A stretch of DNA of 64,000 nucleotides from Parapedobacter defluvii (GTDB lineage: Bacteria; Bacteroidota; Bacteroidia; Sphingobacteriales; Sphingobacteriaceae), in the NCBI RefSeq assembly GCF_014642075.1, contig NZ_BMIK01000001.1:811915-875914 (forward strand), in the 5' to 3' direction. Shown in pieces: positions 53,150-61,587 of this stretch (positions are counted from its first letter, which is position 1; each line of letters starts with the position of its first letter). A model generated the notes under the pieces. It did no database searches, was not told the origin of the DNA, and worked only from the letters and a program-made list of their open reading frames with translations. Made by a program: the position numbers and the translations under genes.

Positions 53150-54130
53150 ATGTGTAATTACAGTGAGCGAGATCGGGCATCGATGGGTGAACGGGTGGCC
53201 CTTGAGTTGGATTTGGTAAAAGGGTTCCGGTTTTTTGATCCCCATATCCACATGGTGTCAAGAACAACGGATGACTACCAGGCGATGGCCGATGCCGGAG
53301 TGGTTGCAGTCATCGAACCGGCCTTCTGGGTAGGACAACCACGTACAGGTATTGATACCTTCCGGGATTATTACAGCAGCTTGATCGGCTGGGAGCGCTT
53401 TCGGGCCTCGCAATTCGGGATCAGGCATTTTTGTACGATCGGGCTGAATTCCCGGGAAGCCAATAACGAAGCATTGGCCGAAGCGGTCATGGAGTTGTTA
53501 CCCTTTTTTATTTATAAAGAAGGGGTGGTCGGTATCGGCGAAATCGGCTTTGACGACCAAACGGCGGCCGAAGAAAAGTATTACCGGCTGCAACTGGAGC
53601 TTGCAAAAGAGGCCGCGCTTCCGGTGCAGGTACATACCCCCCATCGCGATAAAACCAAGGGTACATCCCGGAGTATGGACATTGCCCTGGAACACGGGTT
53701 GGATCCGGGTAAGGTCATCATTGACCACAATACCGAAGAGACGGTCAAAGAAGTGTTGGACAAGGGCTTCTGGGCCGCCTTCACGATTTATCCGTTTACC
53801 AAGATGGGGAACGAGCGGATGGTGGAAATTGTGAAACAATATGGCCCGGAGCGTATCTTGGTCAACTCTGCGGCCGACTGGGGGATCAGTGATCCGTTGG
53901 CAGTTCCCAAAACCGCTGCGCTGATGGTTAAAAGCGGTATTTCCAAAGAAGTTATCGAACAAGTGTGTTTCAAAAATGCCGTCGCTGCTTTCGGACAAAG
54001 CGGACAGCTGGATGAGTCGATGCTGGCTGAACATATCGTGATCGATCAGGGGCAGAAGTTTGAGGGGAATTCCATATTGCGTGGCGGGCAACAGCCGCGG
54101 AGAGATGCGGGATCGATCATTATATCGTAG
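53150..54130 (+). CDS. eboB: TatD-family metal-dependent hydrolase (EboB)
   Basis: This 326-residue protein is read from ATG 53150, 5 bp after the eboA stop. In-frame sequence further upstream lies inside eboA. The TatD-type metal site is visible as HxH in FFDPHIHMVS, Glu in GVVGIGEIGFDD, His in PVQVHTPH, His in KVIIDHNTEET, and Asp in LVNSAADWGISDP. It should be a cytoplasmic amidohydrolase-fold enzyme. In ebo clusters this gene always accompanies a UbiA-like and a dehydroquinate-synthase-like gene. Its natural substrate is unknown. Confidence 0.9.
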   Translation: MCNYSERDRASMGERVALELDLVKGFRFFDPHIHMVSRTTDDYQAMADAGVVAVIEPAFWVGQPRTGIDTFRDYYSSLIGWERFRASQFGIRHFCTIGLNSREANNEALAEAVMELLPFFIYKEGVVGIGEIGFDDQTAAEEKYYRLQLELAKEAALPVQVHTPHRDKTKGTSRSMDIALEHGLDPGKVIIDHNTEETVKEVLDKGFWAAFTIYPFTKMGNERMVEIVKQYGPERILVNSAADWGISDPLAVPKTAALMVKSGISKEVIEQVCFKNAVAAFGQSGQLDESMLAEHIVIDQGQKFEGNSILRGGQQPRRDAGSIIIS

Positions 54131-54136
54131 TCACGT

Positions 54137-55024
54137 ATGGCAAAATTAAAACCGTATCTGCAATTGATGCGGCCGGCTAACCTAGTGACGGCTATTTCGG
54201 ATGTGTTAGCCGGAGTTTCCATTGCATTGTTATTTGTACCCGATGGGTCAACACTCGATGGATCGGTTTTGATCGCATTGATCATCGCCACAGTGGGGCT
54301 TTACGGAGGTGGTGTGGTTTTCAACGATGTGTTTGATGCCGAGTTGGATGCCCGCGAACGGCCCGAGCGGCCGATTCCCAGCGGAAGGGTGTCCATACGC
54401 AGTGCGGCAGGATTGGGATCGATTTTATTTCTTATGGGAGTGATGGCTGCGGGCACCGTCGGCATGCTGCCGTCAGGGATTGCGCTTGCCATTGTAGTCA
54501 TGTGTTTAGTCTATGACAAATGGGCTAAGCATCACGCAATTGCCGGCCCCCTGGCGATGGGATTATGCCGTGGACTTAACCTATTGCTTGGGTTGGGCTA
54601 TTCGCTGTTGGCGTTGGATCAGGTTTGGTTTCTGGCAGTCGTTCCGGTTATCTACATTGCAGCCGTAACGACCATTAGCCGGGGTGAGGTACATGGAGGC
54701 CAACGCATGCCCCTGTATTTTTCGGCTCTATTATACGGCGTTGTTGTTGCATGCATCGTGGCTTTCGGGGTGCACTACCAAAGTAGCATACTGGCGGTCG
54801 GGATGGTGTTGCCCTTTATCTTATTTGTGTTCCCACCGCTCGTCAAGGCCATCCGTACGCTGGAAGCGGGCGATGTCCGAAAGTCCGTCAAGCATGGCGT
54901 AATCGGGCTGATTTTTATGAATGCTGCTTGGACTGCGGCTGCGGGAATGTGGACATTGACGTTCGCTACCTTGCTGTTGTTCCCGTTGTCCATCTGGCTG
55001 GCAAAGCTATTTGCCGTTACATAA
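54137..55024 (+). CDS. eboC: UbiA-like prenyltransferase (EboC)
   Basis: This 295-residue membrane protein has about eight hydrophobic helices (for example SVLIALIIATVGLYGGGVVF and ILFLMGVMAAGTVGML). The first Asp-rich motif of UbiA enzymes is NDVFDAELDARERPERPIPSG, with the expected ND-x-x-D-x-x-x-D spacing. The second is a weaker YDKWAKHHAIAGP. It may attach a polyprenyl group to a polar acceptor, giving a lipid carrier for transport across the membrane. It starts 6 bp after eboB and stops 7 bp before the best eboD start, so the genes are in one operon. Confidence 0.92.
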   Translation: MAKLKPYLQLMRPANLVTAISDVLAGVSIALLFVPDGSTLDGSVLIALIIATVGLYGGGVVFNDVFDAELDARERPERPIPSGRVSIRSAAGLGSILFLMGVMAAGTVGMLPSGIALAIVVMCLVYDKWAKHHAIAGPLAMGLCRGLNLLLGLGYSLLALDQVWFLAVVPVIYIAAVTTISRGEVHGGQRMPLYFSALLYGVVVACIVAFGVHYQSSILAVGMVLPFILFVFPPLVKAIRTLEAGDVRKSVKHGVIGLIFMNAAWTAAAGMWTLTFATLLLFPLSIWLAKLFAVT

Positions 55025-55031
55025 TTTGTTT

Positions 55032-56192
55032 ATGAAGTCTACGATTAAACAGAAATTTTCAGTTTCTTTTCAATACGATATTCATTTTACATCGGGGTTG
55101 TTTACACCCGAAAACCGCTTGCTCAGCGATTTTTTTGCGACGCGTTTGGAGGGACCTGTGCCCAAACTGCTGGTGGTGATTGATGAGGGGGTTGCAACCC
55201 ATCATCCGGCACTCATAGAGCGGATACGGGATTATTTTGAGTCTGAAACAGCCGTTCAATTGGTCGGAGAGATCGCAGTGGTGCCAGGTGGCGAAACGAT
55301 CAAGAATCAACCGGAGCATGTGGACCGCATCATTGAGTCGGTAGACCGGTACGGGATCGATCGGCATTCGTATATCATGGCCATCGGTGGCGGTGCCGTA
55401 CTCGACACCGTGGGTTATGCAGCGACGGTTGCACATCGCGGCATCCGCCACCTCCGGGTGCCGACGACTGTCCTTTCCCAGAATGACTCGGGCATGGGCG
55501 TGAAAAACGGCATTAATTACCGGGGTAAGAAAAATTTTATAGGCACGTTCAGTCCGCCTGTGGCCGTCTTCAACGACAACCTGTTTTTGTTGACGCTGAA
55601 TGACCGTGCATGGGTATCGGGTGTATCTGAAGCCGTAAAGGTAGCGCTGATTAAGGATGCTGTTTTCTTCGACTGGATTGAGAGCCATGCCGGGAGCTTA
55701 CGTCGCCGCGACAGTGACGCGATGGATTACCTTATTTTCCGCTGTGCGGAGCTGCACCTCCAGCATATTGCCGGGACCGATCCTTTTGAATTCGGTTCTT
55801 CGAGACCGCTCGATTTCGGTCATTGGAGCGCCCACAAGCTGGAACAGCTTTCCGGTTTCGAGGTATTGCACGGTGAAGCGGTAGCCATTGGCATCGCATT
55901 GGACACGGTGTATTCCGCAATCATCGGTATGCTTCCTCCTGGCGATGCACAGCGGGTACTTACGGTTTTGCAGGAGCTGGGATTGCCGATTTTCCATCCG
56001 CTATTGGAAAATACAGGCGAGGTTCATCCCCTGCTGGCCGGTTTGGAAGAGTTTCGCGAACACTTAGGGGGGCGCCTTACCATCATGCTACTCAAGGCAA
56101 TCGGTCGCGGTGTGGAAGTACATGAGTTGAATGAAGCGGAAGTGCTGCGGGCAGCTGCGGCCCTGCAAACCGGTGTTAATTTAGTAAGTTGA
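55032..56192 (+). CDS. eboD: 3-dehydroquinate synthase-like sugar-phosphate cyclase (EboD)
   Basis: This 386-residue protein is read from ATG 55032. An earlier in-frame ATG at 55011 lies inside eboC. NAD- and substrate-binding motifs are AVVPGGETIKNQPEHV, AIGGGAVLDTVGYAA and VPTTVLSQNDSGMGVKNGIN. Zinc ligands appear conserved: Glu in VSEAVKVALIKD, His in LDFGHWSAHKLE and His in LHGEAVAIGI. True dehydroquinate synthases have a V-D-S-S-x-G-G-K-type stretch where this has N-D-S-G-M-G-V-K, so the substrate is probably another sugar phosphate. It should form a cyclic polyol or ketone for the ebo product. Confidence 0.92.
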   Translation: MKSTIKQKFSVSFQYDIHFTSGLFTPENRLLSDFFATRLEGPVPKLLVVIDEGVATHHPALIERIRDYFESETAVQLVGEIAVVPGGETIKNQPEHVDRIIESVDRYGIDRHSYIMAIGGGAVLDTVGYAATVAHRGIRHLRVPTTVLSQNDSGMGVKNGINYRGKKNFIGTFSPPVAVFNDNLFLLTLNDRAWVSGVSEAVKVALIKDAVFFDWIESHAGSLRRRDSDAMDYLIFRCAELHLQHIAGTDPFEFGSSRPLDFGHWSAHKLEQLSGFEVLHGEAVAIGIALDTVYSAIIGMLPPGDAQRVLTVLQELGLPIFHPLLENTGEVHPLLAGLEEFREHLGGRLTIMLLKAIGRGVEVHELNEAEVLRAAAALQTGVNLVS

Positions 56193-56193
56193 T

Positions 56194-57411
56194 ATGATCA
56201 CGGCATACGGACAGTTAACCTATTGTACCAATATTCATGGAGGCGAAGCCTGGGATCAGCATTTTGAGTCGTTGAAGACGCATTTCCCAAAGATCAAACA
56301 GGCGGTGTCTCCCACGCAACCCATGGGTATCGGATTGCGGCTGGCCAATCTGGCCAGTACAATACTGATACAACCGGATCAGTTGGTTGAATTCAAGGAT
56401 TGGTTGACCCAGGCAGGTGGTTATATTTTTACCATGAATGGTTTTCCTTTCGGAGCCTTCCATGACACGAGGGTCAAAGAACAGGTCCACACACCGGATT
56501 GGACGACAGCCGAGCGGCTTCTATATACGAAACGGCTGTTTACCATTCTTTCCAAATTATTGCCGCAAGGGATGGATGGTGGGATTTCCACTTCACCGTT
56601 GGGATACCGGCATCAGTATAACGCGGACCAAACCACTTGGTTGGATATGCGAAAGCGGGCGACATTGCATCTCATCGATGTGGCAATTTATTTGCACCAA
56701 ATCTGTCAGGAGCAGGGTAAAGAATTGCATCTGGATATCGAACCGGAACCGGACGGCGTGTTGGAAACGGGGCCTGAGTTTATCGAATGGTTTACACAGG
56801 AATTGATTCCGTTGGGCGTGGTTCACCTCTCGGAACAATTGGGAATGACCCCCGACGAGGCCGAAGCGGCATTGAAACGGCATATCCGGCTCTGTTATGA
56901 CGTGTGCCATTTTGCATTGGGATACGAGCACCACCCGGTCGTAGTGGCCGAACTGGACCGTCAGGGGATACGGATAGGCAAATTCCAGATCAGCGCCGCC
57001 ATTAAGGCACATTTGCCGGAGGATACGGCCCGCCGTGCGGAAATTGGCGCTGCATTTAGAAAATTTGATGAGCCTACCTACCTGCATCAGGTGCTCGCCC
57101 GGCAAAAAAACGGTAATGTACGCCGTTTTCGGGATTTGCCGGATGCACAAGCGGCGTTACAGGATCCCGACACCCTGGAATGGCGATCACATTTCCACGT
57201 GCCGGTATTTTTGGAAGATATGGGACTGTTGCAGTCTACGCAGTCGGATATCCGGGAGGTATTGACCCTGCAGCGAGAACGTCCGGTAACCACCCATTTG
57301 GAAGTGGAAACGTATACATGGGGTGTGCTTCGTCCTGAACTGCAATTGCCCATTGCAGATTCCATTTCGCGTGAATTGCAATGGGTGCTGAAAGAATTGG
57401 AAAAGAAATGA
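56194..57411 (+). CDS. eboE: Metabolite traffic protein EboE (TIM-barrel sugar isomerase-like)
   Basis: This 405-residue protein starts one base after eboD. It resembles xylose isomerase-type TIM barrels: LTYCTNIHGGEAWDQHFESL, FTMNGFPFGAFHDTRVKEQV, GISTSPLGYRHQ, ELHLDIEPEPDGVLETG, LCYDVCHFALGYEHH and KFQISAAIKAH. The Glu in DIEPEPDG, the Asp and His in CYDVCHF, and His in HFHVPVFLED are likely metal ligands. The opening (TYCTNIHGGE) and the combination of motifs are characteristic of EboE. It overlaps eboF by 4 bp. It is thought to process the compound moved by the ebo system. Confidence 0.9.
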   Translation: MITAYGQLTYCTNIHGGEAWDQHFESLKTHFPKIKQAVSPTQPMGIGLRLANLASTILIQPDQLVEFKDWLTQAGGYIFTMNGFPFGAFHDTRVKEQVHTPDWTTAERLLYTKRLFTILSKLLPQGMDGGISTSPLGYRHQYNADQTTWLDMRKRATLHLIDVAIYLHQICQEQGKELHLDIEPEPDGVLETGPEFIEWFTQELIPLGVVHLSEQLGMTPDEAEAALKRHIRLCYDVCHFALGYEHHPVVVAELDRQGIRIGKFQISAAIKAHLPEDTARRAEIGAAFRKFDEPTYLHQVLARQKNGNVRRFRDLPDAQAALQDPDTLEWRSHFHVPVFLEDMGLLQSTQSDIREVLTLQRERPVTTHLEVETYTWGVLRPELQLPIADSISRELQWVLKELEKK

Positions 57412-58760
57412 AGAAAACCGTTGTTTTGGATGTCGTGGGCTTGTCGTCTGCATTGATCGGCGACCATACGCCTTTTTTGGCAGCCTATTTAAAAAAAAAT
57501 CAGTTAGCAAAGATAAAGCCGATGCTCCCCGCAGTAACCACAGCGGTACAAACCACCTATGTGACGGGGGAATGGCCAGCAGCGCATGGTATCGTGGGCA
57601 ATGGTTGGTATGACCGTACCGACAGCGAAATAAAGTTTTGGAAGCAATCCAATAAACTCGTCCAATCCGAATCGATCTGGGATACAGCCAAGCGCATTGA
57701 TCCTGATTTTACCTGTGCGCAGCTGTTTTGGTGGTATAATATGTATTGCGGGGCAGATTATTCGTTGACTCCCCGTCCCAATTACCTGGCGGACGGCAGA
57801 AAGATTCCGGATTGCTATTCACATCCGGCATCCCTGCGTGATGAACTTCAAGCAAAATTTGGGCAGTTTCCGTTGTTTAATTTCTGGGGGCCGGGAGCGA
57901 ATATCGCATCGTCTCAATGGATCGCAGACGCCGCCATGTATGTCGAGGAAAAACACAGTCCCACGCTGAGCCTGGTTTATTTGCCGCATCTTGATTATTG
58001 CCAGCAAAAGTTCGGTCCGGATCTGAAAAAGATCGGGAAGGAAGTGGCAGAGATTGATACTTTGCTGGAGCGGCTGGTCGGATTTTATGAACAGCGCGGC
58101 GCTAATGTCATCATTCTGTCGGAATACGGCATCGTACCCGTATCGCGTCCGGTACACATAAACCGGATCTTGCGTGAGGCTGGCCTGCTGGACATCCGTG
58201 TGGAGCGCGGATTGGAACTGCTCGATGCAGGTGCCTCCCAGGCGTTTGCCGTGTGTGATCACCAGGTTGCCCATATTTACACAAAACACGAAGAAGTGAA
58301 GCAACAGGTCAGGAAGCTATTGGAAAATGTAGCAGGGATTGACCGGCTGTTGGATGGCATGGAAAAAAAAGAAGCACACATCGATCACGAACGGGCGGGT
58401 GATTTGGTTGCCGTAGCGAAGCCCGATAGTTGGTTTACGTATTACTTTTGGTTGGACGATCGCGTGGCTCCGGATTATGCCCGCGTAGTAGACATCCATA
58501 AAAAGCCAGGCTACGACCCCGTGGAAATGTTTATGACGTCCAAATTGCGTGCCGCCTACAAACTATTGCGGAAAAAGCTGGGTTTCCGGTACGTCCTTGA
58601 TGTCATTCCGTTGGACGCTTCGCTGGTGAAAGGCTCGCACGGAGCTGTCGATATCCCCGAAGCTTATTATCCGGTATTGATCGGCAAAGATAAACTGCCC
58701 GGCGATGTACTGGAGCCTACTTCGGTCAAGGAACTCATTTTGGCAAGCCTAATGGGATAA
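57408..58760 (+). CDS. eboF: Alkaline phosphatase superfamily protein (EboF)
   Basis: This 450-residue protein is read from ATG 57408, overlapping the eboE stop as ATGA. It is related to nucleotide pyrophosphatase/phosphodiesterases. It has VVLDVVGLSSALIG (metal Asp), the nucleophile region MLPAVTTAVQTTYVTGEWPA with Thr, GIVGNGWYDR, and PTLSLVYLPHLDYCQQKFGP with Asp and later His. In place of the usual SDHGM stretch it has SEYGIVPVSRPVHINR. No signal peptide is seen, so it appears cytoplasmic. It may remove a phosphate or nucleotide from the ebo product. It is convergent with the AraC gene (16 bp apart) and ends the operon. Confidence 0.9.
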   Translation: MKKTVVLDVVGLSSALIGDHTPFLAAYLKKNQLAKIKPMLPAVTTAVQTTYVTGEWPAAHGIVGNGWYDRTDSEIKFWKQSNKLVQSESIWDTAKRIDPDFTCAQLFWWYNMYCGADYSLTPRPNYLADGRKIPDCYSHPASLRDELQAKFGQFPLFNFWGPGANIASSQWIADAAMYVEEKHSPTLSLVYLPHLDYCQQKFGPDLKKIGKEVAEIDTLLERLVGFYEQRGANVIILSEYGIVPVSRPVHINRILREAGLLDIRVERGLELLDAGASQAFAVCDHQVAHIYTKHEEVKQQVRKLLENVAGIDRLLDGMEKKEAHIDHERAGDLVAVAKPDSWFTYYFWLDDRVAPDYARVVDIHKKPGYDPVEMFMTSKLRAAYKLLRKKLGFRYVLDVIPLDASLVKGSHGAVDIPEAYYPVLIGKDKLPGDVLEPTSVKELILASLMG

Positions 58761-58776
58761 ATGTGTTCCCGATCGC

Positions 58777-59652
58777 TCACGTATGGGAAATCCGCAAGGT
58801 TTTAGGCGAAATCCCGAACTTCTTTTTGAATAAACGAGAAAAATAAAACGGAGAATCAAAGCCGGTATGATAACCGATTTCCGTAACCGTAAGACGGGTG
58901 GTTTTGAGCAGTTCTTCGGCCTTATCAAGGCGGAGATCGAGGTGGTACTGATTAGGAGATTTTCCGGTAATCCGCTTGAAAGATTTTCTGAACTTCGAAT
59001 AACTGATCGGGAATTCTGCAGCCAGTTCTTCCATCCGGATGGGAGTTGCCAGTTCGCTCTGAAGTTTCAGTATGGCTTTGGATACCCACACAGATTCCGG
59101 GTCGTTGTCCGTTTTTTCGGTCAGGTTGACCCGGTTAAGCAGTCCGATAAGCTGCAATGTAATGCCGGCGATAATCTGTTGGTAGCCCATTTGGGCTTGT
59201 GAAACCGTACTCAATAACTGGGTAAATGCAGCCATCACATCCTTGCTTAATCCCGTCTTGATAAACGGAGTTTCGGGGCGGAACAGACGGTCCATAACGC
59301 GCCTTGGATAGTCCCCGTTAAAACCCACCCAATATTCCTCCCAGCCGAACGCGGGATTGGGTTTATACCGGTGCCAAATGCCTGGAAACAGCAGAAAGCA
59401 CATACCCGATTCGATCACTTGGGGCGGTGTATTGGCCGATTCAAATACCCCGCGTCCGCCGGTAATAAACACAATGTAATATCCATCAAGGATACGCCCC
59501 TTATTCCAGGAAAAGACATGGTCTGCCGGATGTTGACTCACATCGGGATACTGGGTATGCTTATCAATTTGGTTGTATCCAACTGTTGTGACGTAAAAGC
59601 CTAAATCACGGTCAATACCTCTCGTATGCAGATATTTATGGTAATTATTCAT
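58777..59652 (-). CDS. AraC-family transcriptional regulator
   Basis: This 291-residue protein is read from ATG 59652 (MNNYHKYLHTRG). The N-terminal cupin-like ligand domain (ILDGYYIVFITGGRGVFES, ESGMCFLLFPGIWHRYKPNP) probably binds a sugar. The C-terminal domain has two helix-turn-helices: ATPIRMEELAAEFPISYSKF, FKRITGKSPNQYHLDLRLDK and TRLTVTEIGYHTGFDSPFYF, then SRLFKKKFGISPKTLR. It is divergent from the dioxygenase gene and converges on eboF, so it may control one or both neighbours. The inverted repeat at 59682-59701 lies in its promoter region. Confidence 0.93.
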   Translation of the reverse strand: MNNYHKYLHTRGIDRDLGFYVTTVGYNQIDKHTQYPDVSQHPADHVFSWNKGRILDGYYIVFITGGRGVFESANTPPQVIESGMCFLLFPGIWHRYKPNPAFGWEEYWVGFNGDYPRRVMDRLFRPETPFIKTGLSKDVMAAFTQLLSTVSQAQMGYQQIIAGITLQLIGLLNRVNLTEKTDNDPESVWVSKAILKLQSELATPIRMEELAAEFPISYSKFRKSFKRITGKSPNQYHLDLRLDKAEELLKTTRLTVTEIGYHTGFDSPFYFSRLFKKKFGISPKTLRISHT

Positions 59653-59681
59653 AATTGGTTTGCACAATCAATGTATCAAAC

Positions 59682-59701
59682 ATACCGAAATCAAACGGTA
59701 T
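59682..59701. promoter_or_regulatory. Inverted repeat in the AraC/dioxygenase divergent region
   Basis: ATACCG (59682-59687) and CGGTAT (59696-59701) form a dyad with an 8-bp spacer, 30 bp before the AraC start and 136 bp before the dioxygenase start. It is a possible binding site for the AraC protein. The rest of 59653-59836 shows no clear gene. Confidence 0.35.
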
Positions 59702-59836
59702 TCACAAACCTTAACGAGTTGGAGGAAGAGAATTTGAAAATATCAAAAAGTGCAAAGAAAGATGAAGATCGGTCATTTTATCTACCCCTTCATACAACGA
59801 TATTTGTCATATATATTCACCAATTGTAATACAGTT

Positions 59837-60652
59837 ATGAACACGGATTTGAGCAAAGAACAACTAGATTTTTATCGTGAAAACGGCTATGTGATCGTAG
59901 AAGATTTTTTGAATGCCGAAGAGCTGGAGCACTGGCGTCGTACGGTTACCCAGGCAATCAAGGAGCGTAATGGGCTGAAAATGCCGGGTAAAGACGTCCG
60001 GCTTGGTGATGACGACGGCATCAATGAAGATGCTGCCTATTACAATAACGTATTTGACCAGCTGTTGAACCTATGGCAAACCAGTGAGGAGATGAAGCAG
60101 TTAATGGTCGACGAGCGTATCGGTAAAATGGCGGCCGATTTGGCGGGGGCGGATGGTATCCGCATCTGGCACGACCAAGCGTTGATCAAACGGCCTTGGG
60201 CGAATCCGACTTCCTGGCACCTGGATACACCGTTTTGGTCGTTTTCCGATCGACGGGCATTATCCATCTGGGTGGCGCTGGATGACGCAACGTTGGAAAA
60301 TGGATGCTTGTTCTTTATTCCCGGCTCACACAAAACGACAACCTTCGAAAATACCGGTATCGGAAAGAACATGGGCGGTATTTTTGAAGTATATCCCGAA
60401 TTTAAGCAGACGAAGTCCCACGCGGCGGTCATGAAGGCCGGTAGCTGTTCCTTTCACAATGGCTTGACTATCCACGGTGCCCACGCCAATATGACTCCGG
60501 GATTCCGCCGGGCGATGACCTGCGCGTACATGCCGGATGGAAATACTTATAACGGAATACCCAATATCCTGCCCGATGAATACCTGAGCACCCTGAAAGT
60601 AGGAGATCTATTAAATAACGACGAACAAAATCCGCTTATTTATAAACGCTGA
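59837..60652 (+). CDS. Phytanoyl-CoA dioxygenase (PhyH) family protein
   Basis: This 271-residue non-heme Fe(II)/2-oxoglutarate-type oxygenase is read from ATG 59837 (MNTDLSKEQLDFYRENGYVI). The double-stranded beta-helix has the iron ligands in TSWHLDTPFWSF (H-x-D) and in GLTIHGAHANMT (distal His), followed by the Arg for 2-oxoglutarate in PGFRRAMTCAYMP. It also has the PhyH motif NGCLFFIPGSHKTT. Members in such settings hydroxylate small metabolites, not necessarily lipids. It is translationally coupled to the next gene (TGATG) and divergent from the AraC gene. Confidence 0.92.
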   Translation: MNTDLSKEQLDFYRENGYVIVEDFLNAEELEHWRRTVTQAIKERNGLKMPGKDVRLGDDDGINEDAAYYNNVFDQLLNLWQTSEEMKQLMVDERIGKMAADLAGADGIRIWHDQALIKRPWANPTSWHLDTPFWSFSDRRALSIWVALDDATLENGCLFFIPGSHKTTTFENTGIGKNMGGIFEVYPEFKQTKSHAAVMKAGSCSFHNGLTIHGAHANMTPGFRRAMTCAYMPDGNTYNGIPNILPDEYLSTLKVGDLLNNDEQNPLIYKR

Positions 60653-61488
60653 TGCAAATAGACTTTTATTGCCCGCGCTGGGGAAGCGAACACATCGATT
60701 GGCCACAATTCACGAGGCAGGTAAAGCAGGAGGGATTCGTGGGTGTGGAGGTTTTTCCATTGGGCGATATGCCCAACAACCGTGACATGGTCAGCACACT
60801 CAGCGATGCAGGCCTGTCTTATATCCTGCTCCACGCAGAACTTCACGAGGGAAAGGATTTCAATCGGTATATCGAGGCATTGGAGCGCAACCTCTACACG
60901 TTGTTGGAATATCAAAGCGGGGCCGCAAAACCGGAGTTTATTGTTTCTCAAACCGGCAGGGAATATTACAGCCACACGCAGATGGAAGCATGCTTTGAAG
61001 TATGCGACCGGATCAGCCGGGAGTCCTCGGTCCGGATTATCCAGGAGACACACCGCAACAAATGGTCGTTTGCAGCGCATGTCGTCAAAGATTACCTGAT
61101 GGAGTTTCCGTCTTTGGAACTTGCGCTCGACTTTTCACATTGGGTCTGCGTTTCGGAAAGTTACCTCGAAGATCAGGACGATGCCATCGATCTGGCCATC
61201 CGGCATGGCAGGCACCTGCATGCCCGTGTGGGCTTTCCGGAGGGGCCGCAGGTTACCGACCCACGGGCGCCGGAAAACGAAGAAGCACTGATGCATCACC
61301 TGGCTTGGTGGGATCGATGGATAACCCATTTAAAGAAAACAGGGAGCGACCGGGCTACCATTACACCTGAATTCGGGGCTTACCCCTATATGCAGTATCG
61401 TCCCTTTACTACGCAACCCCTTACCAACCAGTGGGAAATCAATTGCTGGATGCGGCAGATGCTTCAAGAAAGATATAAGGAAGTCTAA
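60652..61488 (+). CDS. Sugar phosphate isomerase/epimerase family protein
   Basis: This 278-residue xylose isomerase-like TIM barrel is coupled to the dioxygenase gene by a TGATG overlap. Putative metal ligands are Glu in VRIIQETHRNKWSF, Asp in ELALDFSHWVCVSE, His in RHLHARVGFPEGPQ and Glu in ATITPEFGAYPYM. The strand order and the PEFG ending are typical of this family. It may act on the sugar that is hydroxylated by the neighbouring oxygenase, or on an inositol-like compound. No closer assignment can be made from the sequence. It ends just before the CAGGACAG promoter of the third sigma gene. Confidence 0.88.
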   Translation: MQIDFYCPRWGSEHIDWPQFTRQVKQEGFVGVEVFPLGDMPNNRDMVSTLSDAGLSYILLHAELHEGKDFNRYIEALERNLYTLLEYQSGAAKPEFIVSQTGREYYSHTQMEACFEVCDRISRESSVRIIQETHRNKWSFAAHVVKDYLMEFPSLELALDFSHWVCVSESYLEDQDDAIDLAIRHGRHLHARVGFPEGPQVTDPRAPENEEALMHHLAWWDRWITHLKKTGSDRATITPEFGAYPYMQYRPFTTQPLTNQWEINCWMRQMLQERYKEV

Positions 61489-61496
61489 TCAAAAAA

Positions 61497-61541
61497 CAGG
61501 ACAGTGCAGGTTGCGCTTTTTTAAAAAAGCCATTAGTATTG
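61497..61541 (+). promoter_or_regulatory. Promoter of the third ECF sigma gene (CAGGACAGTG, 16-bp palindrome, TAGTATTG)
   Basis: CAGGACAGTGCAGG starts at 61497. A perfect 16-bp palindrome GCTTTTTTAAAAAAGC lies at 61515-61530, then TAGTATTG (61534-61541), a one-mismatch -7 box. The start codon is at 61588. The layout matches 36576-36620 base for base in spacing, with a different but still self-complementary dyad. Confidence 0.7.
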
Positions 61542-61587
61542 CAATAAGCCGAATACGCCAAAATTTCGGTTGCCTAATATTGAATTG

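Noticed and set aside
53498-54091. 197-residue minus-strand open frame inside eboB
   Set aside because: It is antisense to the TatD metal site region and has low-complexity, non-protein-like composition.
53150-54130. EboB taken as the housekeeping TatD DNase
   Set aside because: Position within the ebo set and divergence from the usual TatD pattern favour the ebo role.
55032-56192. EboD taken as the shikimate-pathway aroB gene
   Set aside because: The substrate-region motif differs from true dehydroquinate synthases and the neighbours are ebo genes, not other aro genes.
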